Shown: positions 1 to 12,956, counted from the stretch's first letter. The stretch: 64,000 nt of DNA from Saccopteryx bilineata (GCF_036850765.1 NC_089496.1:101084267-101148266), one strand, 5' to 3'. The notes: generated from the letters alone by a model not told the origin. Numbers and translations: made by a program.

Positions 1-150
1 TCATCTCAGAACCTGGTTCCTTCATCTATAAAACGGATATGCTAATGCTACCCCATCTAGTGGCTGTGAGAATCCATTCATTCGTAAACAAAGTAATGTA
101 TGTAAAGCCCTGGGAGCAGGGCCTGGCTGAAGTGTTCTGTGCCCGTGGCT
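1..150 (+). repeat. MIR SINE fragment (3' part)
   Basis: Diverged copy of the MIR tail: a segment of the 'cctcatctataaaacgg' type, then 'gtaaagccctgggagcagggcctgg'-like sequence split by changes. It is an ancient mammalian element with no visible target duplication, and its 5' part lies outside the window. Confidence 0.7.
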
Positions 151-162
151 AGATGGCACCAA

Positions 163-498
163 TAACCCTTGAACAACAACGGTTTGAATTGCGCAGGGCC
201 AGTTACATGCAGATTTTCATTTCAATAAATCCAGATGGTACTGATTAGATATTTTCTCTTCCTCATGATTTTAATAACATTTTCTTTTCTCTAGCTTACT
301 TTATTGTAAGAATACAGCATGTAATACACACAACATACAAAATGAGTCAGTCAACTGCTCATGTGATCAGCAAGGCTTTTGATTGACAGTAGGCTACTAG
401 TAGCTAAGGTTTGGGAGAGTCTAAGGTTATATACGAACTTTCAACAGCATGGCGGGGGGTTGGCACCCCGAACTCTCACACTGTTTCAGGGGTCAGAT
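163..498. mobile_element. Tigger-like (Tc1/mariner) DNA transposon, nonautonomous
   Basis: The left end (TAACCCTTGAACAAC) and right end (CTGTTTCAGGGGTCAG) form an imperfect terminal inverted repeat. The interior, with 'ataacattttcttttctctag' -like and 'agtaggctactagtagctaag'-like parts, matches an old mammalian Tigger-class element as I remember it. About 330 bp, too short for a transposase. The exact subfamily is not assigned. Confidence 0.65.
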
Positions 499-499
499 G

Positions 500-1900
500 T
501 AAACTGTGCGCAGTGACCAGTGATACGGAGCTTATACTAGATCACGTGAAGCTATTCACGGCACTTACCAGACACTTCCTCGGCTCTGCCGCAGCAGGTG
601 GGAGGGACTTCCACGGAGGAAAATGCTGAGTTCCTCCGATGTTTCACGTGAGGGCCACCAAGCCAGCAACACTGGGTACAGACACAAAAATGCCCTCATC
701 TATCTGTGCTCACTGGCTGGTGGGCCCTGGGGGAACTTGGCCGTCTGCGATTGCATTTCCACGTCTTTCCCTCTCATGTGCCAGCCTGGGTTTGCAGCTG
801 TCTGGGTGCAACCTAGAAATTTCGTTTCACTTTATATTTAGAACGAACCTTACCTGACAGCCCACCAGTTTTCTCAGATATGCCTACATAGAAATAGGAT
901 TCCAGTTTTAGAATCTTTTCCAAAGGAAATGGGTGATAATCACGCTCTTTGAAGCAACGTCCAAATGATACAAACAGCAGCCGGGAAAACAGAGCCTGCG
1001 TTCTCTCTGCTCATTCCCTAGATTCATCTTTTAGTAAAACTCACGGAGAGTGCTTTAGCCTCACATTGCCCCATGCAAACCAAGAACGAGAGACAGTACT
1101 CTCCAGTGTGGTTATTCACCGCCGGATCCTGCTGGATGCATCTCACCTTTAAGTATATCTGACCAAGGGCCAGCTTATTTAATTCAGTGACATCCCACTC
1201 CTAAAACAATCCATTTCACTTCTACGCTTTGATGTATTTTTATCATGCTCTTGCAAATCTGTGTTTATGACTAATTTTAGCTGAATGAATAGGGAATTAG
1301 ACCAGATTAGAAGTCCCTGCCTAACATGGTTCCTAATGATACAACAAGGATGTAAGAGAAGGATGATGGTCGCAAGTCAGAACTTCCCCGGAGAGCCGGA
1401 GCTCGTCCTGTCTAGCCCGTGGTTAGATCAACACGGAGGCATAGGAGCACAACAGCAGAGAGCCCGGCGTGCCTCTGCTCAAGCTGCTTGATTTTTTTTT
1501 TTCATGCCTAAAAAAACCCCCGAGGATGGTAAATTACGAGCATCTGTAAAAATTGTTACTTCGAGGCTTATTATGTCAACAGACTGCACTCTGGCCTCCC
1601 AATCATGGCATTTCAACACCATCGATTCAACCGGAGCAAGCACTCCAAGAGAGCCGGGCACGCGCCTGCCTATTCTGCAACCTGCAGGCGCAGCAGACAG
1701 AGGGAACACTGGCTCCACTGGTTGATGAAAGGTCAGCACTTGTCATGTTACATCAGAAGATGCCAGAATGAAATTTGAAGATGGGTAAAATGCAGCAGAA
1801 TTGTTACAAAATGGGTGATTCCAAGGAGAAGGAGGAAGAAACCATCCAAGCTCTTCCATTGCTTGCTTACAATTCCATCTTTTAGTTTCCTGAAAACTGA
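500..1900. other. No recognised feature
   Basis: Mixed-composition sequence with several short open frames (up to 86 codons) but no splice-site context, homology or composition that supports coding. I see no repeat I can name. Confidence 0.4.
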
Positions 1901-1909
1901 AGTCTAGAC

Positions 1910-2297
1910 CAGGGGTCTCAAACTCGCGGCCCACGGGCCGCATGTGGCCCGCCGAACAATTTTGTGCAGCCCGCAGACTAATCCACGAAGTTCAAAATAT
2001 TTTGGATAAAATTAAGTAAGCCTAGGGGCCTACTTGTATTTTTCATTTCTCTAGCATCCTAGCTAGATATTAGCTTAGTTAATAGCAGTTGTGATGCGAA
2101 CTACAGTTTCTGGTCGTTTTGTGACACTGAGTAAACTGCATGTACGATTGTGCTTGTTGTACTGATTTTTTTTTTGTTTTCAACTGCAGTGAGAAAAGTG
2201 TTGTGTAACAGTTGCCTTTTGTAGACCTAGTACGGCCCACCGAACGGCTGTGATCTTGCACTGCGGCCCACATGCTGAGTTGAGTTTGAGACCCCTG
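1910..2297. mobile_element. hAT nonautonomous DNA transposon with perfect 8-bp TSD
   Basis: Begins CAGGGGTCTCAAACTC and ends GAGTTTGAGACCCCTG, a perfect 16-base terminal inverted repeat. It is flanked on both sides by GTCTAGAC (1902-1909 and 2298-2305), an 8-bp duplication matching the hAT preference nTnnnnAn. The subterminal sequence contains 'gcggcccacgggccgcatg'-type hAT motifs. At 388 bp it has no transposase frame. The intact ends suggest a relatively recent insertion. Confidence 0.92.
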
Positions 2298-2984
2298 GTC
2301 TAGACTAAGTTATCTACCGATCACTGACTTCATGTTGTAATGGATTTTTTAAAAGTACCATGTTTTTGTTTGTTTGTTTGTTCGTTTTGAAAGCAGCAGC
2401 TTTCTATCACAAATACTTGTGCCCCTATTACAGAAAGAAACTCTTTCTGTTAGATGGATTTGTCTCCTGAGACCAGGCCAGGGAAGAAGCTCAGAGATGG
2501 AGTCAAATGTGAGTTAAGGTTAACGATCCAATCTGGGGGTCGTTCTGGCTAAATTCTCTCTCCCCTCCCTATAGGGCCCCGCTCCCCTGCTCCCGATGAG
2601 ACGTAATTCCAGCTCACGCCCATCCCAGCAGCTCCAGGGCTATTTTGTCCTCATGCTTGCTCCTCCAAACCCATCTCCTTCCTCCTCAGGGCTGGCTGAT
2701 AGAAGTCAAAAGAAAACACAATTAGTTTAAATGAAAATCACTTATAAGACCTTTCCATGACACTGCATTCTGAAAGAGGATGCTGGTTAGTTAACACAAC
2801 CCAGTTTTTGATCAATATAACTTCAGGCAATGTAGAAAGGATATTCTCAAAATTCTAAATCAGGCTTCATGGCTATTACATTACTAGAATAATAATGACC
2901 AGCATTTTCTTCTTTGAAAGGCTGATCTGACTGCTGTAATCAGAATCATCTGTCTCCACAGTACTCTATCTTGACTCATATATG

Positions 2985-3068
2985 GAGATGAGGTATAGAA
3001 CTGGGCACTTTAAACCTGTATAAATTATGTTAACCAGTGTCACCCCAATAAAATTCAATTAAAAAAAA
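2985..3068 (+). mobile_element. L1 3' end, strongly 5'-truncated
   Basis: Ends GTCACCCCAATAAAATTCAA followed by an A run. This matches the terminal sequence of the better-preserved L1 tail at 16,541-16,893 in this window. The 5' limit is uncertain and may extend to about 2,930. Confidence 0.6.
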
Positions 3069-3239
3069 CTTTTTAAAAAGAAAAGTCATCATAACACATA
3101 AGATAGACCTCAAAAAGTAGGAACCCTTCTGTCAGAAATTCATAAAGAAAAGGGTATTTCAAGTAGAAATAGAGTGAAAAACAGTTGTGTTTAGGCTTGA
3201 CCTAAGCAAAGTTTCAAAGATGAAAATGTAAAGTGACCA

Positions 3240-4420
3240 CGAGGTCATAAAAAGCCTTGAGTGCCACGTGAGAGGGGTCTGAAGGGGGTTCCAGGGCAAT
3301 GGGGTGGGGGAGGGGTCACGGAAGCTGCACGGGGAGCTACTGCAATCATGCAATCAAGCTGTAGAAAATTAATTAATTCAGAAGTCATTCCTGCTGCCTG
3401 TGCCTGTCTTTCCACTCTGCTCAATGTGCATGCATATCCAATAAATTCACCTCTTCCCTCCAAAACCAAATTGAAGGCATCCTATCCTGGTACTTATCCA
3501 CAAGGAAACCTTGAACGCAGTGGTCGAGGAATGCGGAGGTAATTCGAGAAGCCAGGGGGTCGCGGAAGATTCCTGATAAGGGAGCCGTGCAATCAAAACC
3601 AGTCTGGAGAAAGTTAATAGGCAGCAATACATCCACTCAAATAAAAAGCGGGTATGAGTCACATGGGTAGCAATTGCCCACTTGTACAAATGACCCAGTT
3701 TACAATCTTGATTGCTCTCTTTATAGTTCTCGAAATTTAGGAAGAGCACTACCCGACGTTAACTACTGAAAGGGCTTTATGGGACATCGGTCACACTTGA
3801 ACTGCTGCAATGACAAGACGATGAGGAAAGAAATGGTAAGTCTGCGCTCGGGTAATTTTCCTTTTACTAGAAATCAGGAACTAAGTTTGGAGATTTGGGC
3901 TGCCTATATGTGCAGCTATCGCTTATGTGTATTATTTTCCAATTCTTACAAAGCCTACATAATAGTAAACAGACATGGAAATAGAGACTGTCTCTGGTTG
4001 CCCAGCTTACAATATGCAACCTATACAAACGGGACCCAGAAGGAGAAGTGCAGTTCAATTCTGAAATTATGTTTCTACTGTCAGACATACAGAGACAGAG
4101 GCAGAGACAACAACGGCAGCGTTATCTCCGCATGTTTTGATACAGCCCCAGGCCTCCGGAGGTCGTATCCGCTGCGTAGGCCCGTTTTTTGCTCTGTTCA
4201 ATGTGGATGCATGGCCAATAAATTTATCTCTTCCCTCCATCTTATCTGCTTTCAAAAAATATTAAAATGTCCTGGTGCGTATCACACCAGGCAACGATGG
4301 CAGCTGAGATGTTTGACAGCAGTCACACCTGCATGTAATTTCTGTCCTAAGAGATTCGTGGCTATCTCAAAAAACTTGCTAACATTAATAAATTGATGCA
4401 GTATCCCACACTTTGTGGGG
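3240..4420 (+). repeat. Unassigned repeated block, LTR-like
   Basis: Two segments about 780 bp apart (3416-3466 and 4193-4240) share ~85% identity over a 'tgcatatCCAATAAATTcacctcttccctcc'-like stretch with an AATAAA signal; similarity continues weakly on both sides. A further pair (about 3313-3380 and 3561-3620) shares 'gggtcRcggaag ... tgcaatca ... gaaaRttaat'. A TATA-like 'cataaaaagcc' lies at about 3,246. This looks like diverged, partly tandem LTR R/U5 units. A 205-codon open frame (3779-4396) crosses it, Cys-rich but resembling nothing I know; a frame this long is expected by chance at roughly this rate in the window. Confidence 0.45.
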
Positions 4421-5019
4421 ACACTGAAAATGTAAGGGACTGCCATCAGGCATCTTGATTTCTAAGCTTAGTCACACCCTTTACGGGGGGGTTATCTAGT
4501 TTTCCAGCTTTTCCTTTCTGAAACCACGGGAGGAAGGGGCTTGCCTTCCTCTGGTAGTTATTCTGGATGATATCAAGTATGTTAAGCTAAGGTTGGGCAG
4601 AACAGACTACCCATTAGCTGTTGGCTACATTTGTTTCTTTTTTGTCCCAATAATGTAAGTGACCTGTCATACAGGATATATAGTTTGTTTGCTAGCTACA
4701 AATGGGAACAGTAGCCAGAGCTAAATGTTATTCATAGCTATCCACAAGTTAGAACGGTAAACACACAGATGCAAGGCAGGACTGGTCCAGGGGAGCCAGC
4801 TGCCTAGGGTGCAGAGTTAAGGGGGCATTGCTCTCAGGTTGGTCTCCTCCTCCCCTCCCCCAGTCCTGGCCTTGCACGAACGCAGCACACATCCACACAC
4901 ACACACCACGAAACCAAAGGATGACCAAATACTATATAAACAAAAAAGCCAAACCACAGTTTCTCATTTGTTCTGTAAAGGTCTATTCAGTTCAGGTCAG
5001 CATTTAACAAAAGTGTGTG

Positions 5020-5560
5020 TGTCTGCCCAGCCCTCTCCAATGGTCCCCATCTCATCAGAGTAAAAGCCAAGGTCCTTATGCTGGTCCACAAGACAGCCCA
5101 GGAACAATGCCCAGACCGCCCCCCACAAGACCCTCACCATTTCCCTGACCCTCTCCCACCAGACTCTCTGTGCCTGGCACACCCTGAGCACATCCTAACT
5201 CAGGGTTGCGATGTCTGTTCCCTCTATCAAGACTTTTCTTACTCCAGACACTTGCATGACTTGTTTTCTCTCCTCCTTCTCTTTGTTTAAATGCCGCCTT
5301 CTCGGGGAAGCCCTCCCTGATTGCTCCTTCTCACACTCTGCACACCCCACCCCTGCTTCATTTTTCCAGACACTCATCCCCATCTGATAACATTACGTAT
5401 TTTACATACTTACATTTCATACACATAACCTTTTTACATGAATAAAATAACAACTCAAAGTGTAAGCTCCCATTAGCAAAAATTTTTTTAAAAATATGTT
5501 TTGGGCACTGCTGTAGCTACTGCTTTTAAGAAAAGAGGTGCTGAATAAACATTTGTGAAA
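5020..5560 (+). repeat. L2 LINE 3' region
   Basis: Characteristic L2 string of phrases in order: 'agagtaaaagccaaggtcctta', 'cctgaccctctcccacc', 'tttaaatgccgccttctcgg', 'ggaagccctccctgattg', 'cactcatccccatctgataac', ending in 'gctgaataaacatttgtgaa'. Old, with no coding capacity left. Confidence 0.75.
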
Positions 5561-5569
5561 TGGATGCAC

Positions 5570-7840
5570 TAGGTGTTAGGCAGACAGATTTGACTAAGAT
5601 ATGTTCCTATTCCTCAGACGGTGATAGTATCAATGAATAATGCTCCCCAAATAAAGTAAAGCCTGTCAAATGATCTCTATCAGGGTCTTTGTCATCGGTC
5701 ATAACCTTATGAAATCATTTCCAACACTTCTTTAGAGAAGTACATTTCAACATGCTTCATAATAAGAACACATATATGTATGATCTAATTTGAGCAGAAT
5801 ACAAAACTCAGAGAAAGACTAGGAAATAAATTTGAAAAGAGACAGTTTGGGAAAGTAAAAATGTCCTTGCTAATATTTTGACCAAACCTGGGAGTAGACA
5901 GAGAACAGCCCTTCTGCCATAGCTCTAAGTCATCAATATTCATAACGCCTGAAAACACCCTTCTACTAAATTTTAAAAGTATATTACATATGACAATTTC
6001 CTATAAAACAGCTTTCCTTTAACCTTTTATTAATGAAATAAATTTCCACTAACTGTCATCCCTTTTATGTGACCTAGTCAATAAGACAATAAATAACTTT
6101 TCAAAAAAAGCTTGTGCAAACAGGCATTCAAGTCCTACTTTGCAGTTGACCTTTAGCATGCCATCATCAGTTTCTCAGAGAATATTGAACTCTGCAATGA
6201 ATAATCCAAAAGTAGAAATCATTGTGTTTACTATAAAAATAGCAAATGTGTATATAAGAGCTTTTCCCTGACTCATACAATTATAATAGTGTTATACATA
6301 GTATCATCCATACTATTCATATTGCCTTTTCTTAACTAAGAAAGATGTTGCATAATTTGACCTTCATGATTCCGAAGACTGGAGGGCTTGATGGAGAATC
6401 TCATTTAACTACCACATTCATGAAAAGGATGAGAAAGAAAACTGCTCAGTTACTGGTGCTTTCCCGTAAAGTCAAAGAGCTTATGTGAAGTAAACAAGAG
6501 CTCCTCTGAATGAACACTCAAGTAGGTGATCCTTATTGCTCAAGCTGGTGTTTCCTCTCTGCCAAATAAACGTTTGATATTTGTGTTTGTTACCAGAAAC
6601 AACAGGAAGACACCTGGAAAAAAAGAGAGAAATGGACATTTTCCCAGTCCTGTCTACTCCACACAAAAGTTGGTATAAATTCTTTTATAAGTGAGGGTTG
6701 ATATACTTATATTAAGCCTCGTCAATCAGTCAATGCTTCCAAATAAATTAATCCAACGAAGCTAATGAATATCATATGACGCTTTCTAAGAGCAAAGTGG
6801 GCCCACTGTTCATGTTCGCTTTGGGGTTCTCAACCAGAATATGTTACAAACATCATTTTAAATGGCATACCACAACCAACTCAAGGAGGTGTCTAATTTC
6901 TGTTGGTTTGAGCATACCAAAACCATCATAGCCTTCTCGGAAATGGTACCAGCACTCCTGGTAAACCAGCAGGCAGGTCTTGCAAAAGCAAGCAGCCTAA
7001 AATTTCAGTGATGTGATTTACGATGGCAACCAGCATCTTCACCCTTTGCCCAAGTAACACGACATAAAAAGCTGCCAATCTCTGCTCTTGTGTGCTGAAA
7101 ACTCCAGCCAAGAGGTAAACGTGACAGGACGTTAGTCAAAGTAAAATGGACTCATCTGACCTGGAAAATTCATGATTAGTTTCAGGACTTGGAAGTGGGG
7201 CATCTTCTGAGACCACCCAGAGAAGAGAGGGGAACAGGGAACAGGCTCCCTGAAGAGGGTCTGGTGTTTGGGGTGCCCACAGTCTCACGGCTGGTGCAGA
7301 ACTCAAGCCTCCCGACTCCTCATCCACCTCTCCCTCCTGGGGAGGGGCTGCCATTTTGATTATTCTAAAGTGGGACATTTGAACTCAACCTAGAAGAGAA
7401 TTCAGTTTCAGGTTTCTTTCTTTTTTTTTAAACTGAGGGTAACAATCACCACGAATAAGAATAAATAATCCAGCCTTTGGGAACTACATCAGCAGCACAG
7501 TATTTTATTAATATCATATCCTGAAAACAGTGGATCAATCTAGAGAAAATTAATCCTGTAACAGGCAAATGAGGTTGGCTTTAGAAGAAGTGCGAGAAAT
7601 TCTTCCCCCCCCCACTCTGGGCTAGAAGTGGTCTGTCTCTTGGCACAAATGAAGGGAACCTCTGTAACATTTTCTAGTGCTGCAGAAATATGCTTTCCCT
7701 GTCGGGCGCAGACTGAGTGTGGGCAAGGCAGGAGACAGCACAGAAGGTCAGGCGGGGCAAGTCAACCACAGAGGGGGTTTAAATATTCTCTCTCTGGACC
7801 ATGTTCCCTCACTATGTTCTCTGAGCCGTCAGTACAACCT
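5570..7840. other. No recognised gene or repeat
   Basis: AT-rich sequence of single-copy appearance. Only short open frames (up to 80 codons), none with supporting features. Could contain regulatory or conserved noncoding sequence, but this cannot be told from one genome. Confidence 0.4.
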
Positions 7841-7859
7841 CATTGAAAGTGATAGTCTA

Positions 7860-8239
7860 GGCCCCGGCCAGTTGGCTCGGTGGTAGAGCGTCGGCCTGGC
7901 GTGCAGGAGTCCCGGGTTCGATTCCCGGCCAGGGCACACAGGAGAAGCGCCCATCTGCTTCTCCACCCCTCCCCCTCTCCTTCTTCTCTGTCTCTCTCTT
8001 CCCCTCCCGCAGCCGAGGCTCCATTGGAGCAAAAGATGGCCCGGGCTCTGGGGATGGCTCCTTGGCCTCTGCCCCAGGCACTAGAATGGCTCTGGTCGCA
8101 ACAGAGTGATGCCCCAGATGGGCAGAGCATCGCCCCCTGGTGGGCGTGCTGGGTGGATCCCGGTCGGGCGCATGCGGGAGTCTGTCTGACAGCCTCCCTG
8201 TTTCCAGCTTTGGAAGAATACAAAAAAGAAAGAAAGAAA
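7860..8239 (+). mobile_element. Young ~380-bp composite tRNA-headed bat SINE (type A)
   Basis: The tRNA-related head carries clear RNA polymerase III A and B boxes (TGGCTCGGTGGTAGAGCG and GGGTTCGATTCC). Next come a CT-rich stretch, a body with 'ttggagcaaaagatggcccg' and 'gatgggcagagcatcgcc', and a GAAA-rich tail. A 15-bp duplication GAAAGTGATAGTCTA (7845-7859 and 8240-8254) flanks it without mismatch. The intact CpGs and perfect TSD mark a young copy. It explains several overlapping open frames of 139-155 codons, which are not genes. Confidence 0.93.
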
Positions 8240-9274
8240 GAAAGTGATAGTCTAATACCCCTGGCCATGCCCTCAAAATTTCAGCATGAAGATGTTCAGT
8301 GCAGTCCTGACTATAATTATAAAAGCAAACAAAGTATCAATAAATAACAGGTACACTATAACCATACACCTGAACACTATGCAGTCATAAAAAATAAGCT
8401 ATATCTGTATGTACTAATATGGCAAGATCTCAAGATGTATCATCTAAAAAGGCAATGTGGTGGTGTTGTTTTTTTTAAAGTAAGTAGGCAGGTAGATCTT
8501 AGTTTTATAGGTAATAAATGGATTGATTTTAGTGTCTTCGCATATACATAACTTTTCTCTCAAAGTGAATCTTAAAAAAACTGAGACTAGTGGTCCCTTC
8601 AGGGGATAGAGACCTTTCAACTTTCATTTGTCTTAGTTAAATTGGTTTGCTTGAATTTAACTGTATGTGTATATTCCTTTTTCGTATTAAAAAGGGTTTC
8701 CCTGGATGGTAAGATTATGGTTCTTTAGGACTGAAAATAAGCTTTTAGCTTTTTAGCTTTTAATTAGTTCGTGTTCTAAACTACACCTTGGTATCAGTTA
8801 TGCTGTGGTGAACATTCCCTGGCCAAAGCGGTTCAGAGAGCCTGGGGCCAGGCCGGGTGGGGGGAGGGGAGGTGATCAGAGGCCCCAGCACAATGGTGCC
8901 TTACTGTGTCTTCATATTCCGAGTGGCTGATCTCCCTTCATTATACTTCTTTGTCAGATTTTCACTTATTCTGTTTCATAAAGTTCATAATAGTATCATT
9001 TTTCTGTGTCTCCCAAAAAAGATTCTTTGGCATTTTTATTAGCATTTTACTTCCTATATAGCAATATTTAAAGAAAATGAACATTTTTACAATATTGTGG
9101 CATCTTATCCAAGAGCTCATAGTAGGTACTGCCAATGCCTTAAATTTTTTATGCTGCTCAGTATAGTTTTAAAATTTTCCTCATAGTGTTTTTGTATTTT
9201 AAATTTAACTTCAAATGTCTTATTCCTAATGTTTAATATGCTTAATTACCATTTTTTATGTTTTAAAAACAATC

Positions 9275-9613
9275 TGTTTCCCATGTTTGGAATACTTTTC
9301 ACCACTTCTCCGTTTGCCAAATTCCACTCATTCTTCGAGGCTCCACTCCAACATCATTTGCTTTTGCCCCTTATCCACCTAATCAGGGTGGACCAGGGGC
9401 CTTCTTTCCTCTGTGTTTCTGTAATACCTTGTATGGACCATCGTCACCCTGGGTCACAGTGTGCTACAAATTCTATATATAGATCCCTCACTTTCATTAG
9501 TCTGGGAAGTCTGTAAGTAGAGGAGTTAGTAACCCCCGAGCCTGGCTCATGGCAAGAATTCTGTGATTTCATCAGATGAATGAATGAATGAATGAATGAA
9601 TGAATGAATGAAT
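9275..9613 (+). repeat. L2 fragment ending in an (ATGA)n microsatellite
   Basis: L2-type phrases ('ttctccgtttgccaaattcc', 'cttcgaggctccactccaac', 'cctggctcatggcaagaa') lead into about ten copies of ATGA at 9,572-9,613. The microsatellite probably grew from the L2 terminal repeat. Confidence 0.65.
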
Positions 9614-9844
9614 GCCATGATCATAGAATATGCTTCTTCATGATTCAGTAGCGTTTTTGCAATGCTAACTCTGATAATATTGATAAATGGTAGAATCTGG
9701 GATAGTGTGATGACAGGTTTTTTCCCCCTTTAATCACAAGCCATGTTTAAAAACGCAGAAAATTATCTCACATAATGGAAAATCATAAATAATTAAATGA
9801 AAACCAGATACGGTATTTTCCTGGCATTGTTTCAGACTCGTGTG

Positions 9845-10015
9845 TAAAGAGGAAGCATTGTGGTAGGTAGGTAAAATATACTCTGGCAATTACAAGAACC
9901 TGAATTTAAATACTGAACAACCACTTATTAGCTGGATGACCTCAGGCACATTTCTTTACTTCTCTATGCCTCAGTTTCTTTATCTGTAAAGTGGGCATTA
10001 TAAATATTTTCATTA
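9845..10015 (+). repeat. MIR SINE
   Basis: Contains 'agctggatgacctcaggcac' followed by 'ctctatgcctcagtttcttt' and 'atctgtaaagtgggcattat', the core and tail of MIR in sense orientation. Confidence 0.75.
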
Positions 10016-10079
10016 TAGAATGGCAAAGAGACATCTCAAACATACAAAATCTGTTCCTCCTACATTCTTCCTCATCCCA

Positions 10080-10885
10080 GAAAGTGACATGCTGAAACAT
10101 GGAGTCATCCATGATTCTCCTCTTTCTTTTTCACTATCTTTCTGTCCCATCAGCAGGTGCTATAAGCACTTCCTCAGAAATATTTCCAGAACTCAATGAC
10201 TGCACACCTGCTGTTCTCTGACTATCTGGTCCAAGCCACCATCTTCTCTTGTTTTGACCCCGATAATAGATAGCCTCCTAACTGCATCTACCCTTGCTCA
10301 TGACTTAGTCTCCATATTGTTGACTAAGTCATCATTTTAAACTATAACAAATCCTGTCACAACTCTGCTCAGGACTACCCTAGGGTTTCCTATCTCGTTC
10401 AGTCTCACCCAGAGGAAAAGTCAAGTCCCCTCAGTGGCCTACAAGGACCAATCTGACACCTGCCTCCCACACCCCTCTGACTTCATCCCCATCCTTCTCC
10501 CCTCTACTCTCCATTCCAGCCACACTGACCTCCCTTCTGGCCTGAGGACACACAAGCAGGACAACCCTCAGGGCCTTTGCTTATCTCACAGCCTAGAAAA
10601 CCCTTCCACCAGAAACCCCATGAACTACTCACTTCCCTCGGGTTTTGCTCAAATTCACTTTATCAAAGAGGTTTTCCATTATCATCCTATATAAAATAAC
10701 ACCACCCCTACCCTCTCATCTCCCAAATGTTCTGTCCTCTATTTGCTCTTCCTTATTTTTCTTCATAACACTTTATCACCACCTGTCACACTGGATATTT
10801 ATTTGGTAAAAGGCTGTCTTACCTTCGTATCTAGAACAACTTGAGCACTTAGTAGGTGTTCAACTAATACTTACTGAATGACAGG
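10080..10885 (+). repeat. L2 LINE 3' region
   Basis: Long L2 remnant: 'agtcatccatgattctcctc', 'ccttctggcctgaggacac', 'cctcagggcctttgcttat', 'gggttttgctcaaattcac', 'cactttatcaccacctgtc', ending near 'gagcacttagtaggtgttca'. An 86-codon open frame (10434-10694) lies within it and is not supported as a gene. Confidence 0.75.
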
Positions 10886-10899
10886 ATAAGTGAGTACAT

Positions 10900-12930
10900 T
10901 ATTTAAAACCACAATTCTACAATTTATATCAAGTGTCTAAGCAGAACAGGGTCCCCTAAAATAAATAGTAACTAAGGAACTGGTGATTAAACTAAACCAT
11001 CCCCGATACTCATGCTCATTACTCACCCAAACGCTTAAGAATCAAAAGAAAGAGTTCCTTGTTTAACACAAAACGACAACAGAAATCTCCCTAGAACCCG
11101 TAAGAGCTTGCCAATCCAACCTTGTCTCTACATTTTTCTTATAACATTGAAAAATGATGGCTTTCCCCTGTCCCTCCTTCTCCCAGACTCCGGGACTCCT
11201 CTCCTTCTGTTCATTCCCATTTGGTGCTGAAAGCCAGAAATAGCTGTTTACTTCATTGTCCTCATTTCCCTTCATTGTTACCATTCAGTTCTCCGGCGGC
11301 TACCCTGTTGTGGATGTGTTTTTCAAAGGAATTCTCAATAAGTTGAGAAAGAAAAGCACAACTGAAGACCTTGGACACAGTTTCAAGCAAAACATGTTAT
11401 AGGACATTTTCCTTAAGGCAAACTATTTGTAAATTGACACTAATATAGTTATATATATACCATCTAAAATTATTCTCATATGTAATTATGTTAAAGAGCT
11501 GGAGAAAGAACACACTGTACATGACAAAGAACTTTAACTTATTAAAATGTGAATAACAATAATTATGCATGTAGAGCTCTTCCTCTTATGAGTCCAAAAA
11601 AAAAAAAAAAAGATCTAACAAAGGACCCAAATCAGATGCATGTACCCTAATCAATCAGTACTTGACCCACAATTCCTGCTTTCATTTCTGTTCTAATGCA
11701 GGGCTCAATAATACAAAGGATTTTATGAGTACATTACTAAATAATGTCTTGCCCACCCAGTAATTATGAAACAAAATATGGACAATTTCCGTATAGTAGT
11801 AAACACATATTAGGTAATTTTTCTCAATAAAATAATCAAATGAGCTGGGGAAATAAATCTCAAATATATTGGCAGAAAGTCATTACATACGTAGTGAGTT
11901 CAAGAATAACCATAGGCAAATTGAACAACAAATTCTGCAGCCGCTTTCATACTGCATTAACTAGAAGAAATAGAGCCCCTCATTTAAGATGACTATGGAG
12001 AGACCAAAGGCACAAAACAGTTCCTTCTTACAATAGTTTTCTTCCAGGTAATTTATCCCAATAGAAGGAAACTATCATATGAGTTAACCTCTCCAAAAGA
12101 ACCCCACATATTCCAAAAATTCATTTGGGTTTGACTTTGCACTAAGCATTATCGTACAGTCTATAACAGTAATTACACCTGAGCATCTTCCCATGAGAGG
12201 AAATAGCCTAGAAACGTGCTGGATGGAAGGGGAGAAAAAAAGCCAGCCCAATATTTAATTTTGATGAAGATAAATACAATGTAGCTAATATTCCCGGCAG
12301 ATATTCAGATCTGACCAAAATTCTACCTTTTGAAACAAGGAATACATTGATACCAGAACACATGCTAACTAGAAAGTCTACTAGTTAGGAAGGCCACAGT
12401 CCCCATTTACCTGGGATGGCCCCACTAAACACCTGCTATCCCAGTATCCCATCAGACTTAGCATTTGTCCTCCTAGACAGAAGTATCCCATATGGACAAT
12501 AACTTCTATGGTACATGTCAGATATATTATATATTTAAATATGAGCAATAAATGTTGATCAGCCCCTACTTGCCCCAGCCTCATTCAACCACAATTTCTA
12601 ACACCCTTTGGAATAAATCTGGCTACTCCAGGAAAGAGATTCAATTAATACTACCTTATTGAATAACAGTGAGGAAGGCTGAAAGACCAAAAGAGTTAGC
12701 CACTGTGTATCACACTGTCTTCTTGCTTGCTGTCAAGACATTTTCAGATAAATGGTTGGCATTTCTAAATGTTCTTAGGGGAAAGGGGAGAAGAAAGCAT
12801 GAATTTTCTTAACTGTGGGATCCGGATCCCTTTTATATCTAATATAAACTGTAACTCTACCAGCTTCTATTCCATTTTCGATAGAGAATAATGTGATAAC
12901 TCAATTTAGTCTAGTGAATACTTAAGTTAT
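10900..12930. other. No recognised gene or repeat
   Basis: AT-rich sequence without clear repeat or coding signals. A short A tract is at 11,597-11,613. Confidence 0.4.
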
Positions 12931-12956
12931 ACTCAAATCCAATGTCTCTATTTTTT

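Noticed and set aside
3779..4396. 205-codon open frame as a gene
   Set aside because: No recognisable domain, no supporting codon bias, and it crosses the repeated LTR-like block. A frame of this length is not improbable in 64 kb searched in six frames.
7861..7935. tRNA gene with A and B boxes
   Set aside because: It is the head of a SINE with a body, tail and target duplication. The same applies at 13.3, 23.0, 34.3, 38.0 and 43.6 kb.
7840..8347. Overlapping 139-155-codon open frames on both strands
   Set aside because: They coincide with a type A SINE. The same peptides recur at 12.9-13.4 kb and 37.9-38.5 kb, so they are repeat translations.
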